Shown: positions 1 to 10,149, numbered from the stretch's first letter. The stretch is 30,722 nucleotides of DNA from Candidatus Peribacteria bacterium (GCA_031261265.1 JAISKI010000038.1:1-30722); one strand, 5' to 3'. The notes: generated by a model from the sequence alone, not told the origin. Numbers and translations are program-made.

Positions 1-11
1 ATGATAGCTTT

Positions 12-78
12 AAAGACATTGTTTGTAAAGTTAGAAGGTAAATCAACACTACTATTCTATCTAAACAATGTCTTTTTT
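12..78 (+). terminator. Intrinsic terminator with long loop
   Basis: A perfect 13-bp inverted repeat (AAAGACATTGTTT at 12-24 and AAACAATGTCTTT at 63-75) runs into a T tract. The 38-nt loop is longer than usual. It probably ends a transcript that enters from the left of the window. Confidence 0.6.
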
Positions 79-184
79 GCAAATTTTTCTCTCTGTGCGG
101 TTTTGGGTTAGATTCTACAGAACGAAAAGTTGACACCATTCTAGGAACAATGGAGCGTATCGAAAAAAAGTTAAATCAAACACC

Positions 185-218
185 AAAGGACACTTGAGCA
201 TTTCAAGTGTCTTTTTTT
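185..218 (+). terminator. Intrinsic terminator
   Basis: The stem GACACTTGA (189-197) / TCAAGTGTC (203-211) has a 5-nt loop and is followed by seven T. It is a classical rho-independent terminator, about 110 nt after the first one. Frame 3 between them is open (from 42) but has no convincing start and no code-25 stop, so I do not call a gene. Confidence 0.8.
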
Positions 219-228
219 ACACTTCCAC

Positions 229-256
229 TTGAAAACAAGGTTTACATTGCTATGCT
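229..256 (+). promoter_or_regulatory. Promoter of the SLH-type gene
   Basis: The -35 box TTGAAA (229-234) is followed by a 16-bp spacer and the -10 box TATGCT (251-256). It lies about 40 bp before the ATG of the exported SLH-type protein, directly after the terminator at 185-218. Confidence 0.6.
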
Positions 257-294
257 TACTCTGATAGATAATTTTATCTTTCTTCTTAGCTCAA

Positions 295-2175
295 ATGCAC
301 AAAACAAAAATTTCCCTCGCTAGCCTCGCTCTTATCCTAGGAATTTCAGCTTTTTCTCTAGCTGAATACGAGATTAAACTCGATACAGAGGATAAAAAAG
401 TCTACATCGTATCGGGTGATACAAAAATCTCCCTAGAAAACGTAGCAGACTACTTTTCAGGAACTCTTGCAGACCCCGACACTTCTTCCTGAAGTGAAAC
501 CCCACCAGAGACCACCCCAACACCAATATTTTCTGGCTCCCTCCTCAAAGAATTAGGAAGCTGAACCGAACTCGAGAAAGCGATCTACCGAATGTACGAA
601 AACGGACTAACGATGTATAATACCACCTCCTCCTACCGCCCAAAAGACCTCGTGACAAGGGAAGAATCAGCAAAATTAGTCGGACAACTCTATGAGGTCC
701 TGCAGTTTGAACAAACCAATAGAGGAGGGGAGTGTAATTTCATTGACGCAAACAAATTCAATAAAGATTTAGCACCGTTCATTACGAAAGTCTGCCAATG
801 GGGAATCTTTCAAGGAAATGCTCAAACCCATGAATATTACCCCCACGATAATCTCACAAAAGGACAAATATTAGCAGTACTTACCAGAATCTTAGAAGGG
901 AAAATGTCCGATGAAAGTGCTAATCCACGATGGATCGAGTATTACGTCAAAATGAAACAAATCGGAATCACCAACGTCACCAATCTCTCAGCAATAGATC
1001 TCCCTTTGACCAGAGAGGAAATGGCATTATTGCTCTACAGATTTAAAAATCTGATTATCAAATCCAACGGAGACAGTAATCTCGATCAGATAAAAAATCA
1101 GCTTTCTGGCAACGGTTCCTCACTCAATTACGATGACCTCATTAAAGAAGCTATCAAAAAACGAGAAGAAGAACACGGGAATCCCAATACTCCCACCGAT
1201 GTAAATACCTCAAACACAAGTACAGGAGCCAATGCAAACAGCGGATTGGATCTTGATCTCATCGCAGGAAACAATGCATTGACCAATGATCCAGAATTTA
1301 ACGAAGCAATCCGTTGGATGTACGATGCAGGCATCACCAATTTCAATACTCCAGATGCTTATATGCCCTTCCAAACGCTCACTCGCGAACAACTCGCAAA
1401 AATGTTTGATAAATTCGCCATCGCCAACGATTTAACCACTATAAGAAATACGGCTCCCTGTACCTTCTCGGACGTGAAGAGCGATTCAGAATTTGCCCCT
1501 TCTATCAAAAGGGTCTGCCAATACGGAATTATGGTCGGAGGAAATGGGAAATTCACCCCACTCCAAACCGTCAATAAAGCTGAATTTATCGCCATGTTGA
1601 TCAGACTGGTCGAAGGAAAATCCTTAGATGAAAACGTTTCTCCACGACGATCTAATTACTATCAAAAGGCTATCGACCTCAGCTTAATCTCCGCTCAAGA
1701 TACCGTCACCTTCAATTCACCGATTACCAGATATGAAGTAGCAATATTCCTCTACAGACTAAAAGTCAGACTCACCATGTACAATAATCTCAATGACTCA
1801 AAATTAGCTGACGAAATCGTCCGCACCCTAGAAGAAACTACTACCACAGGCACTACAAAAAAATCCGCTAAAATTTATGTAGATATCCTCGCTCTCAATA
1901 ATTCAGCTTTCACAGATGGATACGTTGAAATCCTAGGAGAAAGATATAAAGTAAAAAAATCTGCCTCTAATACCTACAACGTAGGAGCTAATAGTTTCGT
2001 GCGATATGGAGATCTAATCGACTTCTCCACAGATCAATATATAGGAACCTTGACCTTCATCATGACCAACGGTGCATTAACCGAAGGAGCAGTACGTCTC
2101 ACCGCAACCAAACAGTCCTACTATATTTCCAAAGACGAAGTCACTACCACTTACTACTGGCTAAAACAAGTATAA
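295..2175 (+). CDS. Exported SLH-domain-like protein
   Basis: A 626-aa protein in code 25, ending in TAA, with in-frame TGA at 490 and 562. The N-terminus is a signal peptide: basic MHKTK, a hydrophobic stretch, then a cleavage-like SAFSLAEYE. A Thr/Pro/Ser-rich linker follows (about residues 60-85). Two homologous blocks then share the pattern 'xTREExAKL...CxFxD...VCQxGI...LTRILEGK' (about residues 100-260 and 330-500), as in S-layer homology domains. The Cys pairs C-x-F-x-D and KVCQ/RVCQ recur in both blocks and may form disulfides. A C-terminal region of about 110 aa looks beta-rich and has no SLH motif. A surface or envelope role is inferred. It is monocistronic, with its own promoter and a terminator at 2209. 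Confidence 0.8.
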
Positions 2176-2208
2176 TTCCGACCTCTACCAATACCTACTT
2201 TTAAGAAG

Positions 2209-2239
2209 AAGATAGTCTAGCACAGGCTATCTTTTTTTT
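2209..2239 (+). terminator. Intrinsic terminator
   Basis: The stem AAGATAGTC (2209-2217) / GGCTATCTT (2225-2233), with one G-U pair, is followed by a run of T. It ends the SLH-type gene. Confidence 0.8.
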
Positions 2240-2449
2240 GTACCGCTAACCGATGGTAATCTCCCTATATTGTACAGAAGTATAACCTGATAACCAAAGT
2301 ATAGCACAAAATAAAAACAAGCTCTTGCAAAACTTTGAAACATTCTTACAACACAACTAACCAAGCAATACAGGGCTGGTCAAATAAGTCGCAACTCACG
2401 ACTTACACTCAGACTTTTAACCTTTTTTACTTTCTACCTTTATCCCATT

Positions 2450-3622
2450 ATGAACGATATCAGAGCCATCTTCGACATCGGAAACGAAACCATCAAAGCA
2501 GTTGTCTTCGGTCGCGATAACGACAAGGACATCATCCTCGCTAAACAAACCGAGCCCGTTCTCTGAATGAGAAAAGGGAAAATCATTGATGCAGAGGCAT
2601 TCACCAACACCCTCAACCGCATCACCGAAAATTTCATCAAAAAACTTGGTGGGGACTTTATCGAGAAAGTCTACCTTGGTATCTCACATCCTGAGATGAT
2701 AACCAAAAGGATTATCGAGGGAAAGAGAATTATGAACGATGAAGTGGAAACGGAAGACCTCGAACACCTTTCCAGAATTGTAGCTGATATCGCCAATGAG
2801 AATAACTACGAAACCATTAAAATCGTGCCCGTGGCTCGAATTGTGGACGAGATGAAGAAGGAAAAAGACCCTATCGGACTTAAATGCAAGAAACTTGAAC
2901 TGATGGCAGACATCTTCCTCATTCCAAAAAACTACTATAATGGACTGATTGATGCCTTTGATAAAATCGGATTAGAGGTGTCCGACATTATCCCAAATAT
3001 CCTCGCTTCTAGCGAAGTTGCCGTGGATTACGACCACAAAGACCTCGGAACAGTACTCATCGATATCGGGAAAAATCAGACTTCTTATGTCATTTATGAA
3101 GACGGATATCCTCTCGGATATGGCACGCTTCCTCTCGGTGGCGAAGACATTACCAAAGACATTTCTATCGGAATGCAAGTAGATATCAAAGAAGCCGAAA
3201 ACATCAAGAAAACAGGTGGAACAGCCATTGTAGATAGCGAAACTCCTATGGATTTACCCCTTGATATCCATTTCTTATCAGAGATTATTTCCGCCAGATA
3301 TGAGCAAATATTCTTGAAGATTAACACCCATTTAGAAAGATTAGAAAAAGACTGACGCCTTCCTGGGGGTATTCTCCTCATCGGAGGAGGTGCTAAAACC
3401 AAGAATTTAGACTATTTAGCAAAAGATACCTTTAAGTTAGCAACCTTTTATGGGAAAGACCAACTGGTAAATATCGGCGACCTGTCAAATAATGTACAGT
3501 TCGTAAATGTGCTCGGATGTTATTACTGGTCAATGAAGTATATGGACGAGAGAAGAGGAACAAAACGAAATGGCGGAAAATTTGTTTCAAAAATCTGAGA
3601 TTTCTTCAAGAATTTGTTTTAA
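2450..3622 (+). CDS. ftsA: Cell division protein FtsA
   Basis: A 390-aa actin-like ATPase that tethers FtsZ to the membrane. In-frame TGA codons at 2564, 3353 and 3596 split it in standard code. The ATG at 2450 gives MNDIRAIFDIGNETIKAVV, which contains the first phosphate-binding loop (DIGNETIK). The second is in VLIDIGKNQTSYVI, and the adenosine motif is ILLIGGGAK near residue 305. The central segment (about residues 80-160) fits the FtsA-specific 1C subdomain. The last residues, GKFVSKIGDFFKNLF, form an amphipathic helix as expected for the membrane-targeting sequence, joined by a basic linker. ftsZ follows only after three unrelated genes, which is unusual because ftsA and ftsZ are normally adjacent. 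Confidence 0.9.
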
Positions 3623-3637
3623 TCGGGATTTGTTGAA

Positions 3638-3680
3638 CAACCCCCTGCTCACTTCGTTCGCTGTCCCCCTGACAGGGGAC
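3638..3680 (-). repeat. Palindromic GC-rich repeat (family A)
   Basis: Minus-strand copy of the window-wide family: CCCCTGTCAGGGG hairpin, then an AGCGAACGAAGTGAG-type segment, then AGGGGGTT. It lies just after the ftsA stop. The copy at 13071-13112 is very similar. Confidence 0.75.
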
Positions 3681-3720
3681 TAAACTAAACGAAGAATAAC
3701 ACAACACCTTTACATACAGT

Positions 3721-3768
3721 TTTCCTCCCTGTCAGGGGAGGTGGCTCGAAGAGCCAGAGGGGTTGTCT
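3721..3768 (+). repeat. Palindromic GC-rich repeat (family A)
   Basis: Plus-strand copy: CCTCCCTGTCAGGGGAGG hairpin, then GGCTCGAAGAGCC hairpin, then AGAGGGGTT. Together with the minus-strand copy at 3638 it forms an inverted pair between ftsA and the next gene. Confidence 0.75.
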
Positions 3769-3773
3769 ACCCA

Positions 3774-3802
3774 ACATCACATTTACCACTTACCTTATCT
3801 AA
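3774..3802 (+). promoter_or_regulatory. Shared leader motif, copy 1
   Basis: ACATCACATTTACC..TTACCTTAT lies directly before the ATG. Near-identical leaders precede the next two genes (4517-4545 and 5195-5226), so the three are probably expressed and regulated alike. Whether it acts as promoter or translation signal is not clear. Confidence 0.5.
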
Positions 3803-4375
3803 ATGGAAAGAGAAATAGAAGAGACGGTTAATACCTTAGTAGGGGATATTACTGGGATAGAAAAAACAGCTATAGTTTTTGAAGCCTATCCTCATAGACA
3901 AGAAGAACTGTATAATGCACTACAAAATATTGGTATAACTGTTATTCCTCGTTATAGTGATGAAAAATCAAGATATTTATATGATAACCGAATAAGTTCT
4001 TTCCGCTTTCTTACCTCAGAAGAAGAAATTAACTCAAAAATACTAGAGGAAAATACAGAAATTATAACAAATGTAATAAGAAGACTAGCAGATACATTAA
4101 AGATAGCAATATTTGCTAATGATGTATGACCATCTAAAAAATACACCTGAACACAACTTCTAAAAACTCTTCAAAAAATCCCTGATATAAAATCAATATT
4201 AGATAAAACACAAATGTATGGAAACATTAGCATCTGTATGAACTATGACAAGGAAGCAGAAAATCTTATAAAATTAGGCATTAAAGAAAAAAATATTATT
4301 TATCATAATGGATGAAGTATAAAACCTGAACTAATAGAAATTATTAAAACCGACCAAGAACAACCCACACCCTAG
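3803..4375 (+). CDS. Hypothetical protein (190 aa)
   Basis: Not recognised. The code-25 reading frame runs from ATG 3803 to TAG 4373 with TGA-Gly at 4127, 4148 and near 4313. The protein looks alpha/beta and soluble: predicted strands such as KTAIVFEAY, GITVIPRY and KIAIFAND alternate with charged helices. No signal peptide or membrane segment is seen. It is the first of three unknown, AT-rich, TGA-using genes placed between ftsA and ftsZ, and it shares a 5' leader motif with the other two. A division role is possible from position alone, but nothing in the sequence shows it. Confidence 0.7.
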
Positions 4376-4430
4376 CAAACAAAAACAATATGATTCATCA
4401 CATCACGCTAATGTATATGGTCTTCCCCTT

Positions 4431-4500
4431 CTGAGGGGAAGCGACTCAAAGAGGAGTCCCGCTGAACAGCGGGAGTGCCCGTAGGGCGGATGGGGTTTAG
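4431..4500 (+). repeat. Palindromic GC-rich repeat (composite)
   Basis: A long copy with several hairpins: CTTCCCCTTCTGAGGGGAAG, a CCCGCTGAACAGCGGG hairpin and GCCCGTAGGGC, closed by GGATGGGGTTT. It lies between two hypothetical genes. Confidence 0.7.
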
Positions 4501-4516
4501 ATACAAATCCGCTGAA

Positions 4517-4545
4517 ACATCACATTTACTACCCACCTTATTAAA
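4517..4545 (+). promoter_or_regulatory. Shared leader motif, copy 2
   Basis: ACATCACATTTACT..CCACCTTATT immediately precedes the ATG at 4546. It matches the leaders at 3774 and 5195. Confidence 0.5.
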
Positions 4546-5091
4546 ATGGAATATCTTGAATCACTTAATCTACCATCTCAAACCCTCAAAGAATTGAATA
4601 AATTGAGGGAATATATCTGAAAAGAGATTATTATTGTATATAATCGACTTACAGAGGACGCGACACGTTTTGACTGGACCGACGAAAAGGGGAAACATTC
4701 TGAAACCTTTAATCGTTGACGAAACTCACGAGATAGTAAAGCTAAATTAAAAAATGTTCAACCTTTCTTGGGGTATATAGAAGTAGAATGAGAAAAATGA
4801 GAGGATTGTAGAGAATATTTCGTTGATAAGGAGAAATTAGAGGGAATAGCTAAAATTTATCCATACACTGATGAAGAAAATTTCCAAAGCTGAGAACATT
4901 TCTACTCTTGAACAGAAATTTACGAGAACCCCTTTCCATGACGAGAAGATGAAAAAATTACACGCGAAGTACCAAGTGAATATGAGTGGCAGACATCCCC
5001 AGATATTATTCACGAAACAATTCCAGACCCAAGAACACCTGAAGAAATAATGGATGACCGAAAAGAACAAAAATTCTGAAACATAGCATAA
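4546..5091 (+). CDS. Hypothetical protein (181 aa), TGA-rich
   Basis: Not recognised. Only code 25 gives a continuous frame: ATG 4546 to TAA 5089 with eight TGA-Gly codons in 181 residues, and no standard-code ORF of useful length exists here. The N-terminus (MEYLESLNLPSQTLKELNK) looks helical. The rest is very hydrophilic and acidic, with many Glu, Asp, Tyr and Arg, no membrane segment and no Cys pair. It lies in the ftsA-ftsZ island and has the shared ACATCACATTTA leader. The continuous frame with conserved leader is the evidence that it is real. Confidence 0.65.
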
Positions 5092-5136
5092 GTAAACAAA
5101 AACACACAATAAACCCAAATAGAAAAATACCAAAAA

Positions 5137-5180
5137 GCCCCAAAGGGGCGAAACAACTCAGCATAGGGCAACGCCCTATG
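5137..5180 (+). repeat. Two adjacent hairpins, intergenic
   Basis: GCCCCAAAGGGGC (5137-5149) and CATAGGGCAACGCCCTATG (5162-5180) are perfect hairpins between two hypothetical genes. Neither has a T tract, so they are better read as a palindromic repeat than a terminator. Confidence 0.6.
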
Positions 5181-5194
5181 GATACAATAAACCC

Positions 5195-5226
5195 AACATC
5201 ACATTTATCCTCTACCTTATATCAAA
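5195..5226 (+). promoter_or_regulatory. Shared leader motif, copy 3
   Basis: ACATCACATTTATC..CTACCTTAT precedes the ATG at 5227. It is the third copy of the leader seen at 3774 and 4517. Confidence 0.5.
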
Positions 5227-6666
5227 ATGACCATCGAAAACAGAGAATCAATAGAAAAACAAAATCCATTTTTAGATAGCCCTGTTTTTATGGATTGATA
5301 TGGTTCTTACTACCATGAACCATTAGAATATGAATGAGAAAAATATGTCATCTATAAAAAGCCTCATAAATTATTCTATCCAGGTATCTATTTTGTTAGA
5401 GTCATTAAACTAATACCATGATTACCCTATGGAAGTAATGAAAGAGAATATTCTTCAATGGTTTTTAAAGATTGAAAAATCCTACCACTCCCTTATGGAA
5501 TCTCTATAAATAATTGGGAAGAATTGAATGAAAAACACCCTATCATAGATACAGAGACAAACTGATATATGAAATATAATGAAAATTGAGAATGCACTCC
5601 ACTAAAAGGACTTCCAGAAGGATTTCATCCCTCTAATCGAAAAGGAGATAATTATGAAAACAATACAATAGAACTATACAATAATGATACTTCTCAAAGA
5701 ACAGTTTATTATATAGACAAAGAATACAATCTTAGACCAATAGAATGAACACTTGAATGAATGGATATATACGAAATAAAAAATAATATCGCTTCTGTTG
5801 ATCCTAAAAATGGGGAATTTGATAAATTTTATCTTTATAATCCTACCAAAGGGAAAATTGAACCATTTATATTTAAAGGATTTGAAGGGAAAACCTATGA
5901 AATTGAAGCATACAATACAGATAGAAATGTAATTAGTATCATAGATGAAGACTGAAACACTCACTATTTTTACTTTGATGGGAAAGCAGAAATTAATGAA
6001 GAAATTATCTTCAATAACGTTGAAGCAAAACTTGTAGAACTAAACAAAAATTCAGAAACAGCTCGTGTATATAATATTCAAGGAGAGCATAATAACAATA
6101 CTAGGAACCAAGAATGATTTTTCTTCTTCAAAAATGGTGAGATTAAACCATTTTCATGATTAAAAGAGGGAGAATTCATTGCATATGACGAAACATATCA
6201 GTTTATAAATCCTAAATCTCTTGTTAAGTCTCTTGTAATACAATCCCCATGAAAATATCACCCTGAATATGAATGTCGTACTTTTGATGAAAATTGAATA
6301 ATAAAACCTTTTGAAGGATTGCAAGAATGACGAAGAGTGGAAAGTAGTATAGCGAGATTAAGAGAAGATAATCACTTCCAATTTATTTCTATAAAAATCA
6401 AATGATTCTGAGAAGGAGTAAATAGTCTATTAAGTAAGGATTTCCAGAGAATTATTCGCTATAAAGGCATGCTTATTTGATGAATTAGTCTCAAAGATAA
6501 GACGATCAACATTATTACAAAAGCAGGACCAGATTGCGATATAGAGCTTAATGATGAAGAATGGCTAAATCTTATGAAAGAACGAGACCCTAATTATACA
6601 CCAAAAGAAAATGATATTACATGAGAAACTAATAAAAACATAGTACAGTCTTTAATAAATGATTAA
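5227..6666 (+). CDS. Repeat-containing hypothetical protein
   Basis: A 479-aa protein visible only in code 25: ATG 5227 to TAA 6664, with 19 TGA-Gly codons including one TGA-TGA pair. It contains degenerate repeats of about 40-60 residues built on 'Y..D.(N)G.I.PF.GL.EG', for example ECRTFDENGIIKPFEGLQEG, FFFFKNGEIKPFSGLKEG and MKYNENGECTPLKGLPEG. The layout recalls WG-type or beta-propeller-like repeats, but I do not recognise the family. No signal peptide or membrane helix is evident. It is the last gene of the ftsA-ftsZ island, ends 42 bp before ftsZ and may be co-transcribed with it. Function unknown. Confidence 0.7.
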
Positions 6667-6708
6667 TCCAGCCTCTTAAACCTTTTTTAACCTTTACACT
6701 ATACACAA

Positions 6709-7893
6709 ATGGTAATCCAAGAAATCATCCCAGAATTCATCCCTGGAGCAAAAATCAAAGTCCTCGGTATCGGAGGTTGTGGAAACAAAGCCCTCAACAG
6801 AATGATTCAAGAAGGACTCGACGGCGTAGAATTCGTCGCTATCAACACCGACGCCCAAGACCTCGCCATCAACCTCGGTCAAACCAAAGTCAACATCGGA
6901 CTCAACATCACGAAAGGACTCGGAGCTGGTGCAAACCCAGAAATCGGAAGAAAATCAGCAGAGGAATCTGAAAGCGAAATCAAAGAAGCACTTCGCGACG
7001 CCGATATGGTCTTCATCACCGCTGGAATGGGAGGGGGAACCGGAACCGGAGCAGCACCCGTTATCGCGAATATCGCAAAATCTATGGGAATTCTCACCAT
7101 CGGTATCGTGACGAAACCTTTTAGTTTTGAAGGAAAGAAAAGAGAAAATAATGCTGAGGACGGACTCGTAAAGATGAAAGAAGCGGTAGATACCCTCATC
7201 GTGATTCCTAACGATAAAATTTTCACGGTGATTGATAAAAAAACGACTTTCAAACAGGCATTTACAATGATTGATAAAATTCTCTATTTGGGAGTGCAAG
7301 GAATTTCCGACCTCATCATCAAACCAGGGGACATCAATATCGATTTCGCCGACATCAGAGAGGTAATGTCTAATTCTGGAAACGCTTTGCTCGGTATCGG
7401 ATACGGAGCAGGGGAGAAGAGGGCAGTGGACGCAGCCAGAAAAGCTATCGAAAACCCACTCCTCGAAACCAATCTCGATGGAGCGAAGAAAGTGATTTTC
7501 GCCGTTTCAGGAGGACTTGACCTTACACCAGTGGAAGTACAGGAAGCGGCTAGTGTGATTGAAAGTATCCTCGACCCCGATGTGAATATGATTTGGGGAA
7601 TGAGCTTTGATGAGAGCTTTGAAGACGAAGTGAAAGTAACCATTATCGCCACAGGATTTGAAGAGCAGAGCAAAGATACTATTATCAAAAAGCCTCAAAG
7701 AGATTTGCTCGGTCGCCCTACGGTTGGAGCGAGTATCAGAAAAAATGAAAGCGAAAACTTTATTTTAAGAGGTTTAAAATCTGACTCTCCGACTTCTCAA
7801 CCTACGGATAAGGAAGAATTCCATTTTTCCGAACCAGAAGAGGACTTAGAAACGCCTGCATTTATTACGAAGAGATTAAGCGAGGAGAAGTAG
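6709..7893 (+). CDS. ftsZ: Cell division protein FtsZ
   Basis: A 394-aa tubulin-like GTPase that forms the Z ring. The GTP-binding region starts with KVLGIGGCGNKALNRM, followed by FVAINTDAQDL (T3 region). The tubulin signature GMGGGTGTGAAPV lies near residues 107-118, and the T7 loop is in the segment NIDFADIREVM. The C-terminus has a short acidic linker and ends ETPAFITKRLSEEK, matching the conserved tail that binds FtsA. No TGA codon is used although the protein has many glycines, unlike the genes just before it. The leader has no Shine-Dalgarno and reads TTTAACCTTTACACTATACACAA before the ATG. Confidence 0.97.
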   Translation: MVIQEIIPEFIPGAKIKVLGIGGCGNKALNRMIQEGLDGVEFVAINTDAQDLAINLGQTKVNIGLNITKGLGAGANPEIGRKSAEESESEIKEALRDADMVFITAGMGGGTGTGAAPVIANIAKSMGILTIGIVTKPFSFEGKKRENNAEDGLVKMKEAVDTLIVIPNDKIFTVIDKKTTFKQAFTMIDKILYLGVQGISDLIIKPGDINIDFADIREVMSNSGNALLGIGYGAGEKRAVDAARKAIENPLLETNLDGAKKVIFAVSGGLDLTPVEVQEAASVIESILDPDVNMIWGMSFDESFEDEVKVTIIATGFEEQSKDTIIKKPQRDLLGRPTVGASIRKNESENFILRGLKSDSPTSQPTDKEEFHFSEPEEDLETPAFITKRLSEEK

Positions 7894-7935
7894 AGAAGAA
7901 TATATCATATTTTTTAGCTTATTATTAATTATACA

Positions 7936-8511
7936 ATGGAAGAAGCAACAAAATACCCAACAGGAACATCACCTGAAACTACAGAATCAATAAACGAAGT
8001 AAAGTTAAGTGATAGTCCAGATACTATAACAGCAGATATCCTATTTGCTATAAAAGATAATGATCCTGAGATTGAAACACTCGTAGGAAGACTTATCTCT
8101 ATAAACAGCAACGATGACGAAATAGATACATTCACAAAAAATGTTATCATCGAGGCAGTAAAGAAACATATAAAGCTAATCATCAAATACGAATCCGACA
8201 ATGAGAATTGAAAAAGAAACATAGAAAGGGATTTTGAATATATAAGAAGATGTATTCCAGGATTACTAAAAGCCCATAAGATTGCTAGAGAATATGGGTA
8301 TAAACTTGGTATGATTGATAGCAGATTTGACCACATAGTATTCTTACCTCTCGATCATTCATGCAAATGATGATATTGATTAGAAGGATACCAAGATATT
8401 ATGCCTAACGTAGGACAAGAAAAAGAAAGACTAGAAGAATGGTTAGAAGAAAGATTTAGACCCCAATTATCATCTTATATCACTAAATACTATGACCGCA
8501 CCTGAAAATAA
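7936..8511 (+). CDS. Hypothetical protein (191 aa)
   Basis: Not recognised. Code 25 joins the first 91 residues to a further 100, with TGA-Gly at 8209, a TGA-TGA pair, another shortly after and one just before the TAA at 8509. The N-terminal 30 residues are Thr/Ser/Glu-rich and probably disordered, and the remainder looks helical and charged. No signal peptide or membrane helix. The 3' end overlaps the start of the next gene by 20 nt in another frame, so the two are probably translated from one mRNA. It lies 42 bp after ftsZ on the same strand. Confidence 0.65.
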
Positions 8512-8794
8512 TCCAGAACTCGCTCGAAAAGAAAGGAGAAAAGAAGCGATCCGACATGATATTACTTATATCAAGGAAGAACTGCATACTTTACGATCTA
8601 CTCCTAGACTTTATGATTTCTATCAAGGAAATATAAAATTTGCTCCTACACTCATTACAGAAGGAGAAAAAAGAGTCTGAGTAAAAATAAAAATCACAGA
8701 TACCATAAAGCAAGAAGAAAAAGGGGAGTTTCTAGTAAACGATGATTTCACGAAAGAAGAGCTGATACAAATACTTTCTACCACAATAGAATAA
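8492..8794 (+). CDS. Hypothetical protein (100 aa)
   Basis: Not recognised. ATG 8492 lies inside the end of the previous gene. One TGA-Gly (8678) continues the frame to TAA 8792. The first half is a charged helix (ELARKERRKEAIRHDITYIK); the second half ends with an acidic segment and a helix. The overlap with the gene before and the 24-bp gap to the ParB-like gene suggest an operon of small hypothetical proteins. Confidence 0.6.
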
Positions 8795-8818
8795 TTTTTA
8801 GATCAAAGAAAAATAGTA

Positions 8819-10054
8819 ATGGAATCTGAGTACAATACCTATGAATGTAATGCTTTTCTACCAAAAAATATCCCTTTAGAGGAAATATCCCTCAATGTAA
8901 AAGAATTTCAAAATAGACAAAAACCCTACAGCGAAGAAAGCGTACAGAAAATTATAGATTCCGTGATGAAAGAGGAGTTTTTTCCAGAAATTTTTGATCC
9001 CATTGTAGTCCGACCCGATCCCACCACAAAAAAGCTGTATATCCTTTCTGGACATTCAAGATATGAAGCATTCAAAAGATTGGGTACTACCTATGCAGAT
9101 CATCCCAAAGTAAGGATATATATATCCAAATATTCAGGCTTATTCTACTATATTCCCTCTCGCATCATCCAAAGCACTTCATATGAACAAGCAAAAACTA
9201 TCGCACAAATTAGCAATGTGCTTGCTACTCCAGAAACAGATATTGAAAGAGCAAAGCTCTATAGAAACAAAAGACAACTAGGAGAAAGTAGAACAAAAAT
9301 TGAAGAATTTGGGAAAAAATATGAAGGGAAAAATCGACAAAAAATCAAAGCTTATTCTTACCTCAATCCCAATGGGATGCTTCTTACACTTTTGGAGTGC
9401 TTTGAAGGAAATAGCGATGAGAAGAAAATTATTGAAAGGATTGTAAAACGAATCGGAGAAGGCAGACTAAGATATCCTCAACTTCAAGACGCCCATGAAC
9501 AAGAACTCTATGAACGACTAATAAAACATGAAGGATATGGAACTAAAGCAGGACAGATAAATTCTCAACAGAAATTTCTAGAGATTCTCAAAAGTAAAAT
9601 AGAGAAAAGAGATCCCGAAGATACGGATTCTCCTCTCAATATTAGAAATATCAAATCTCTCTCATTTTCCATGACGGCATATTATAAAATGCTCAAAAAA
9701 CTTCAAAAAACTGAACAAGAACTAAAAAACTGCCTCCAATCAGGAATAAAAGAATATCAAAAAGCTGTATTCAAAGAGGATATCCTTTCTTACAAAATAA
9801 AACTTTCAAAAATCCTCAAAATTCCTCTAGAAAATCTAAGCAGATACGAAAATATCGAAACAACCTTATTTTCCGTTAAGGACTTAATTTCTCCAGAATA
9901 TGCAGAAAGAGTTCGGAAAACCACTGCAAAAGAAATCGTATCAATGCAAAATAAAATCAAGAAGCATAAAGGAAAAAAAGGGAAATTTCTAGAAGCTGAA
10001 AAATGCGATTTAGAGATTGATTTTTCCAGTCTACAGACCGAAGGATCAGAATAA
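8819..10054 (+). CDS. ParB/Srx-fold domain protein
   Basis: 411 aa, no TGA. The N-terminal ~110 residues fit the ParB/sulfiredoxin-like fold: the entry NIPLEEISLNVKEFQNRQKPYS, the SVQKIIDSV helix, PIVVRP, then LYILSGHSRYEAFKRLG, which corresponds to the phosphoryl-transfer/CTP-binding motif (GHRRxxA) of ParB N-terminal domains. A helical segment with 'TDIERAKLYRNKR' follows, then a long Lys-rich helical C-terminus ending KKHKGKKGKFLEAEK. Chromosomal ParB usually has an HTH domain that I do not clearly see, and no parA is adjacent, so this may be a ParB-like nuclease or regulator rather than a segregation protein. It is the third gene of a likely operon starting at 7936. Confidence 0.7.
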   Translation: MESEYNTYECNAFLPKNIPLEEISLNVKEFQNRQKPYSEESVQKIIDSVMKEEFFPEIFDPIVVRPDPTTKKLYILSGHSRYEAFKRLGTTYADHPKVRIYISKYSGLFYYIPSRIIQSTSYEQAKTIAQISNVLATPETDIERAKLYRNKRQLGESRTKIEEFGKKYEGKNRQKIKAYSYLNPNGMLLTLLECFEGNSDEKKIIERIVKRIGEGRLRYPQLQDAHEQELYERLIKHEGYGTKAGQINSQQKFLEILKSKIEKRDPEDTDSPLNIRNIKSLSFSMTAYYKMLKKLQKTEQELKNCLQSGIKEYQKAVFKEDILSYKIKLSKILKIPLENLSRYENIETTLFSVKDLISPEYAERVRKTTAKEIVSMQNKIKKHKGKKGKFLEAEKCDLEIDFSSLQTEGSE

Positions 10055-10080
10055 AAGAAAAGAATAAGTAAAGAATAAAA

Positions 10081-10103
10081 GATTTGTTTCTAATCAACAA
10101 ATC
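10081..10103 (+). other. Hairpin after ParB-like gene
   Basis: GATTTGTT (10081-10088) and AACAAATC (10096-10103) form an 8-bp stem with a 7-nt loop. No T tract follows directly, so it may be a weak terminator or mRNA-stabilising hairpin. Confidence 0.4.
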
Positions 10104-10149
10104 CTTATAAATCTTCTGTAATCTTTTTTTAATCTTCTGAAATCCTATC

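Noticed and set aside
42..194. Open frame with a coding-like end (DSTERKVDTILGTMERIEKK..)
   Set aside because: It has no start codon in a plausible place, runs into a terminator hairpin and has no TAA or TAG there; TGA at its apparent end is Gly in this organism.
4431..4500. tRNA-like hairpin cluster
   Set aside because: The hairpins do not form a cloverleaf, lack a T-loop sequence and match the palindromic repeat family.
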